A DNA stretch of 64,000 nt from Torreya grandis (taxonomy: Eukaryota > Streptophyta > Pinopsida > Cupressales > Taxaceae). The stretch is from contig JARHVA010008350.1 of the NCBI GenBank assembly GCA_037957365.1, positions 217,501-281,500 of the forward strand. The letters run 5' to 3'. Each line of letters opens with the position of its first letter. Position 1 is the first letter of the stretch. The notes below the pieces were generated by a model. The model searched no databases. It was not told where the DNA came from and saw only the letters and a program-made list of their open reading frames with translations. This document shows, piece after piece, positions 57,933 through 64,000 of this stretch. The position numbers and the translations under genes were made by a program.

Positions 57933-59800
57933 ATGTTGGAGGTATTGCTAACTAATATATGTGTCAGGGATATTGAATCTATTAAAATTATTGACTGAGG
58001 TGGATAGAGTGTAACTAGTTAGAACGGGCTTTGAAGGCATCATCGAGATGAGGCACATCCCATTTAGTATTGATCTCATTGTCATGTTCCTTAGGGAGTT
58101 GGAATGGTTGACAAATAATTTTTTATGTGTGGTGGATGCGGATACCATAGAGATGGGTATCATACTAGAGTATGTCCATGATTTGTTGAGATAGTGGTGA
58201 TCACAGGCACACCAAATGATCTAGAGGAGAGGTGAGCACTAACCAGGTGGGTGATATACTTGGATAGGATATACCATAGATTATGGATTAATTTTTTTGA
58301 TATATATATTTCTAATATTATAGACATATATAATGCCATGATCATACTTGTGATAACATGAGTGATATGTCACAAGTTAGATGGCAAGCTACCACTATAT
58401 GCAATAACATTGTGTTAATCTATTTTAGATCAGGGATCATTGTACAACTTTAACACTATCATCTAGGCCTAACTCATGAATGATATGTAGGGATGTTATC
58501 TATAGGGTAGATTTCCATAGGTCCTATGGTTTTATTAAGTGCTTTGATATATCAGAGCTTTTTTATGTATCAACTAACTAGGTTTCCCCATGTAGTAGAT
58601 GCAAGGTTATGTTGGGTAATGAGATGATAGTAGAACTATGTAGCATGGGTTATACCCCATGTTCTATCATTTCATACTATCAAAATAAGGTAGATCATGT
58701 GGGAGGCCTACATGCACATTGTCACTATTTGGACTAGTTGGTCAACCATTATGGTAGGGTTGGCACAGGTATGGATCATAGGACACTATACCTCATGGGC
58801 AGATCCACATTTGGTGGCATGATTTTCATGGTAGGTCATACTCCAACTTAAATCATCCCCTCTAGTAGTGCCTCCTTATTAGGCACAACATGATAGAGAG
58901 TCAAAGGGGAGAGGAGGAAAAGGAGTACAAGTTGAGAAACCCAATATTAAGCCATGGCATGTTAGACCATGGACTGTTCAAACATGGTAATAAGATATTG
59001 GGGGAGGATATAAAATGAATGTGGATGTAATAACATATCAAGAACCATAATATTCACTTAATTAGGAGTAGTTACCACATCTAACACATAATATATGGAG
59101 GTACTATTGGTGAGAGAAGGCATAGGAGAGGGTGACAATGTTAGATACCAATAACCATTCCAAGAAATAGTTGGTCTATAGAGGCACTTCTCAGGAGTGG
59201 GTCTCAACATACATGAGTGGTGACTCCTAGATTTGCACTTTCATATAGGTTATTCATGAAGGAGGTGATCAAGGGATGAATAGATAGATAGATAGATGAT
59301 GGTTGGTGACATTGGTACTAGTGAGAGATGTTATGATTTGTATTTAAGTTTTGATATAAAATACTATTTGTATGTGGTTATATTATATAAATATATTTTA
59401 AGATATATATGTGATCTAATATCTATCTATTTTTGGTTTTATATATCTAGTGACAGAGGTAGTCAGATGGGGATCCTTGGTTATGACTATGCACCATGAC
59501 ATTTTGGATGGGGTACTAGATCCATACAATCCCACCATGTTGGATGATCTTGTGGTACCATCTACCCTATCCTGAGAATAATGGTTTATACTAGTGGGGG
59601 ATGTCACAAGGTAGTTTTAGACATTTGAGTATGGATTTCAACCACCATCATGGGTGGGAGAGGGAGAGGCATAGTCTTGATAGGACTTGGTTCAAGAGAG
59701 AGTAGTGCAATGGCTGCTACGATTCATCTTGGATAGGTGTAAGCCTAAGTAGATAACTTATAGGGATAGGTAGTAGGATTGAGATATTAAACTACTAAAT
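57933..59800 (+). pseudogene. Decayed coding remnant, weakly PMD-like, unclassified
   Basis: Plus-strand stretches free of stops read GFEGIIEMRHIPFSIDLIVM at about 58028, then TNNFLCVVDADTIEMGI and LEYVHDLL to 58190. After a frame change come VITGTPNDLEER, then ALTRWVIYLDRIYHRLW to about 58290. The order GF-x-x-I..., T-x-x-F and a LExVxxLL helix followed by a G resembles the N-terminal part of the PMD or DUF1985-type domains found in plant transposons, but the match is loose. Later stretches (58760-58850, 59460-59720) look coding but cannot be named. No LTR or terminal repeat is seen. Confidence 0.3.
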
Positions 59801-59921
59801 TCAAAGCGGATAGTCTTAGGCATCTATGGGTAGCATGGCTAGGCCACATGATAGGCATGATGAAGCTTAGACGTAGAGTTAGAGCTGTGTATTTTGTACC
59901 TTATTTTTTATAAAAATCATG

Positions 59922-59948
59922 ATATATATATATATATATATATATATT
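59922..59948. repeat. (AT)n microsatellite
   Basis: An AT dinucleotide run. A short (GATA)4 lies nearby at 59281-59297. Confidence 0.95.
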
Positions 59949-60289
59949 GATTTTGATTTTGATAGTTGGATTTGATCTCATGAGTTGTATTTGGTTGTGA
60001 ATGTTGATGCATGGATATATTTCTTTATAACATATGTATTTTATATATTTTTATATATGTTATGGTAAATATATGTGGAGTGATGTCTTTTCTAGAATTA
60101 TGTGATACACATGCATGGTTAAAAAGAAAAAGGCAAAAATAAATTAGAAAATTAAAGTAATCAAAACAAATGTATGACACAAATGTTTAATAACAAAAGA
60201 TGACTAAATATAATAAACCAAAATGTTAAAAAGAGATAAAAAATATATATTTTTAAACATAAATAGATTTGCATCAAATTAAGACAGGT

Positions 60290-60990
60290 AAAATCACATT
60301 ATATCACATTGGAAAGTATGAAAATAATGTAACAAAATAGAATGAATAAGAAAACCAAATGGTACAAAATCAAAACAATTAAGTTAATCAATCATACTAA
60401 ATCACATTGGGAAGTATAAAAGAGAAATAAAATTGGAAAAATGAGTTTATATTGATCACACTAATTCAAGTTGGAAAGTATGAAAAACATACGAAAAATG
60501 GTTTTATTCTTATATAAAATCAAAAATTAGAAGATAAAAGTGAAATATCAATGAATTAAGCATAAAACATACTATATGAAGATGGGAAACATGTCAATGG
60601 TGTGTAACTCATTATCAATCACTAATTATATCAAATTTGACACATGAAATTTCATTGTGACCTGGGTATTGAAAAACATTTATGAGGAAGTCTTAGTACT
60701 ATCCATGGACTTACATTTAAAATCACAAAGGGAACACCAATGAGGTGGAAATAGTTGAAAAAATATGTTAAAGGGAATGTTTGGAATTATAATTTAGTAA
60801 TTTGTGAGAAAGGCCTGGTCCTATCCAAGGTCTTATACTTCAACTCTTGAATGTAATTCCTAGGGGGGGAGTGATTAATAAGTAAAAAAATATTTCTCCA
60901 GGGGAACTATTAGGATGATTTTAAATGAAAGAGGGAATGTAAAATGCACAACGTAGGCATCAATGAGAATTTCTTAGGAAACATAATTCA
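60290..60990. repeat. Imperfect repeats with TTGGAAAGTATGAAAA word
   Basis: CACATTGGAAAGTATGAAAA near 60306, CACATTGGGAAGTATAAAAG near 60402 and CAAGTTGGAAAGTATGAAAA near 60465 are three copies of one word. Two further related blocks occur around 60690 (GAGGAAGTCTTAGTACTATCC) and 60810 (GAGAAAGGCCTGGTCCTATCC). This is non-coding and may be an old LTR. Confidence 0.5.
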
Positions 60991-60999
60991 TATTAAGGA

Positions 61000-62190
61000 C
61001 ATAGAAAAGACACTAAGTAATTAGTGACCATTGATATGCAAAAGATACCCTATTCACAATAAACACAAAGATTTATATTAAAATAAGTGATTTAATAAGA
61101 TAAACTCATATTGGTTATTTGAAAAAGGAAGTTAAATGGAACCAGATTCCCACAACGTGTTCCCCATTCATGAGGACCTCTTAGAGAGTTGTCAGTCTAC
61201 TATGAAGATTGGGTACTTGTGTGAGAGAGTAGGTATCTCTAAAAATTATTTTAATTATCCTTTCCTAATTTATTGGCCTATCTCACCCTAATTTACCTTA
61301 ACTCTATCATGAGGCCAACTATGGAGTTTGAGCTTTGATTAGAAAAAGGAGGTATGCTTTGAATCACATCTTTTAGTGTGATTTGACTTTTTAAATTTTG
61401 AATGCTTCTTTTTTTATCATTTCATTTTGTTATAATGATTTGGATTTTAAGATTCCTACTCCATATGGACTAGGAATTACTAATCATGAAAAAGAAAGTG
61501 ATATACGTGAATGAGATTTAGACTTTGGTTAAAGGAGGCTAAGTATCCAAACACATGACTGACTAAAACATTTAGGCATACCCATAAACTAGTATGTTAT
61601 CCCAACTTTCAACCTTGTGTATTCTTAGTTTGAAAAAGGAAATAAGCGGAACAAAGGGAGATCCAAGATATACCAGTAATATGAGATTATAATTAGATGA
61701 CTTGTTTTCTAATTGATCACAATGTAAATAAGGAGTACTAAGGGCAGGAAGGTTTATTTAACTAAGCCACAATAATAATTAGCTGTGTTATGGAGATAAG
61801 GTATCAAATAATCATGAGAAAATAATAAGACATCCATTGAAATGAACTCATGTATAAAAGCATGTATTCATGAAAATAATCCAAAAGAGATCATAAGTAA
61901 AGAAAATGACACCATAGATAACATATAGTGTGAAATATAAATAGCCGTAGAAGATAGATAAGTGAATGAAATTTTGACACACAATCAAATGATATAAAGT
62001 AGATAAATATAAATTTAGAGCACATGTCCAATCCAAAATGAAGAATAAAGTGAAGGAAAACAATGTTATATTCATAAATATTATTAAATTTATCCATAAA
62101 CATTGTCTATAACATTTGAGATATCTTTATGAATCTAGACTCTAACTACAATGAGGATCTCATCAATCTTTAAAGAAATCTTGAAAAATA
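61000..62190. other. AT-rich sequence, nothing recognised
   Basis: No coding or repeat structure can be supported. The overlapping open frames at 61848-62103 on the minus strand are Phe/Ile/Tyr-rich translations of AT-rich DNA. Confidence 0.4.
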
Positions 62191-64000
62191 CCTCTCATTA
62201 AATCTCCTTAATATAAAATGTATGAATGCTAAAAAGATCATGATCAGGAGGGCTAGCATGCATAGGATACTTAGGAAAAGGAATAGGAGTGGAATCTATG
62301 GGATATGAAGGAGACACCAATGGAGAAGGAACCACAGGTGGAGGTACCATAGGTGGGGAAAGGACCATAGGTGAAGGAATCATAGGGGAAGAAGTGGGAT
62401 CCTTATTTCATGGGATACTTATGGAGGAGGGACATTAGGCATGGGAATGGTCATAAAGTGATCCTGGAGATGTTGTTGGAGGATGTAACAATGATCAGTT
62501 TGATGGGTATTGCATTGGTGCTACAAAAAATATACCTACCCATATTTGGTAAAATATTCAATTAATAATTTGGGGGAAGTATAGCCTTATCTATAGTCTA
62601 AGGAAGAGTGGGACACAAGGTGTTTACATATTTTTGAATATTTTGACAATGGGTCGAGGAATGATTATGTGTTGTGAAAGCAATAAATACACTTTTTAGT
62701 AGATTTGGTGGCTGTACTAATAGAGGGAGTGAAAATAAAATTTAAGTAAGGTTGGTATAGTGTATAATATCTAGTATAATGACCATAGAGTTTATAAATG
62801 TCATAGTATGGCTAATTGACTGATTGGGTAGGTAGAGGAGCAAGTGATAGTAAATGAATCAAGCCATCACCAAGGGGAGGTGGGATTGGTGGAGAAACTA
62901 GATGAGGGTAAATTGAAGTAAAAATAGAATCATAATAAGGAAAAGATTTGTCTAAAGGTAGATTGGGAATAAGATCTAAACTAGGTTCAACTAAGGGAAG
63001 AGCAAGATGTACAAAGGTTTTAAGGATAGTAAAAAACATTTAAGGGGGAAGCTGGGTATAATTATCCTAGTATCTAATGAAGTGATAGTGACCAATCATA
63101 ACATGTTCTTATGAGTTTATTCAGAGACTAGAGGTGTGCCATGCAAATGTACCATCTTTACCCTATAAACAAGAGGAAGAATGCTAAAATTAGGAACTAT
63201 ATAAGATGAAATGTGATAAGATAAATGGAAAGACTAAAAAAGAGAAGAACAATAACAAAGGATCTCAACATCTTGATCGTAAATAAGACCTCCTGAAAAT
63301 GGGACATCTAGAGTATAACCATCATCATAGTTAGGTGTCTGAAGATCAATTTTATAGGTAGCTATGACCTTCTCATTAGAGGTGGCATGATGACTAAAGT
63401 GTTGAGTATTAGTTAAGACTATAGGTATATCATCACTAGGTGGTTGATGGGAACACAACTTCAAAAAATGTGGAAGCTAGGAAATGGATGAGTGGAGAGA
63501 TTAGAAGTTTTTATCTTGAGGTTGATCTCAATGATCTCATCATCATCAAAATCTAAGAGTTTAGGTGGTATATTATTGATGATTCTAGGGTGAATAGAAA
63601 AATTGAACACTCATCAAGGGTTAGAATTTTTAATACACCATAGTTTTTAAATTATTAAAAAATTCAAGGGTTAGTGTCACCTTGAATACTATAAACTGCA
63701 CCATTTTGATGAAACTTGACACATTGTCATATAGAAGATGTGATAGTCCTCATGAGATGATTCCATGGCCTATCAATCAAGATATTATAGGAGGGGAAAA
63801 TTTAAGATCATAACCTTCACTCAAATAGTGATAGGTGGGAAGGTAATAGGGAGATACACACAACCTAAGGGAGTCATTTGCCTTTGATTGTAACCTTGAC
63901 ATGTGTTTTATCTGGACCTAAGATTACACTTAGAACATCCAAGGGTTATATTTAATATAATGGAGGCCATATAAATAAATAAAACCTCATCAATTTGGAT
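62190..64000 (-). pseudogene. F: gypsy fragment of the same family as D (protease and spacer), minus strand
   Basis: The minus strand repeats the element D protease end (64000-63750) and the SHQPPSDDIPIVLTNTQH / TPNYDDGYTLDVPF spacer (63464-63234). Both protein and DNA align with 48850-49900. It continues with Pro-rich low-complexity sequence (63039-62812, 62383-62198). Near 62510-62460 there is a HQTDHCYILQQ motif that resembles the zinc motif normally found in gag, upstream of protease. The element runs out of the window at its 5' side. Confidence 0.6.

Overview
The window looks like repeat-rich intergenic DNA from a large-genome seed plant. Supporting signs are Ty1/copia and Ty3/gypsy elements with plant-type primer-binding sites, dual RNase H (Tat/Ogre-type) polyproteins, and an antisense plant mobile domain (PMD) reading frame. 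The sequence alone does not identify the species; a gymnosperm or another old, repeat-bloated genome would fit. I find no convincing host gene, tRNA or rRNA in the 64 kb. Nearly everything recognisable is LTR retrotransposon in several states of decay, and most stops look like CAG/CAA/CGA to TAG/TAA/TGA changes, as expected from cytosine deamination in methylated repeats.

Layout: (E1) about 1-12993, minus strand: an old Tat-type gypsy element, with integrase, archaeal-type RNase H, RNase H, RT, protease and gag reading from low to high coordinate. A very long leader follows, then the LTR that is 5' for this strand; its other LTR lies outside the window. (A) 12994-28078, plus strand: a 15 kb gypsy element with two LTRs of about 1.15 kb, gag, protease, RT, RNase H, integrase and a 5 kb 3' region in the position of an Athila-type extra ORF. 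(D) 28079-30638 and 48051 to about 49950, plus strand: a decayed gypsy element split by element C. (C) 30639-48045, plus strand: the best preserved gypsy element, 17.4 kb, with CTCAC target-site duplications, dual RNase H and an antisense PMD ORF in its 3' part. (Cop) 50517-56121, plus strand: a complete Ty1/copia element with CCTAA duplications, a tRNA-Met-type primer site and near-identical LTRs. (F) about 62200-64000, minus strand: a fragment of the same family as D. Between 56127 and 62200 lies AT-rich sequence with microsatellites and one decayed unclassified coding remnant.

The most unusual feature is an ACGT-centred palindromic word (GACCGACGTCGGTC and its CpG-decayed variants). It recurs in short arrays in both LTRs, the leader and the 3' region of gypsy element C, and also in both LTRs and the polyprotein of the unrelated copia element. 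Spacing is close to 20-21 or 30-31 bp, that is, whole DNA helical turns. In the copia polyprotein it forms an exact 21-bp, in-frame heptapeptide repeat. A second word family (TACCGCTACT-like) is arrayed with the same 21-bp spacing in the leader assigned to E1. Other points are the antisense PMD ORF, a duplicated gag-type CHHC zinc motif in C, a gag-like segment between protease and RT in A, and a 2.2 kb tract almost without cytosine on the plus strand.
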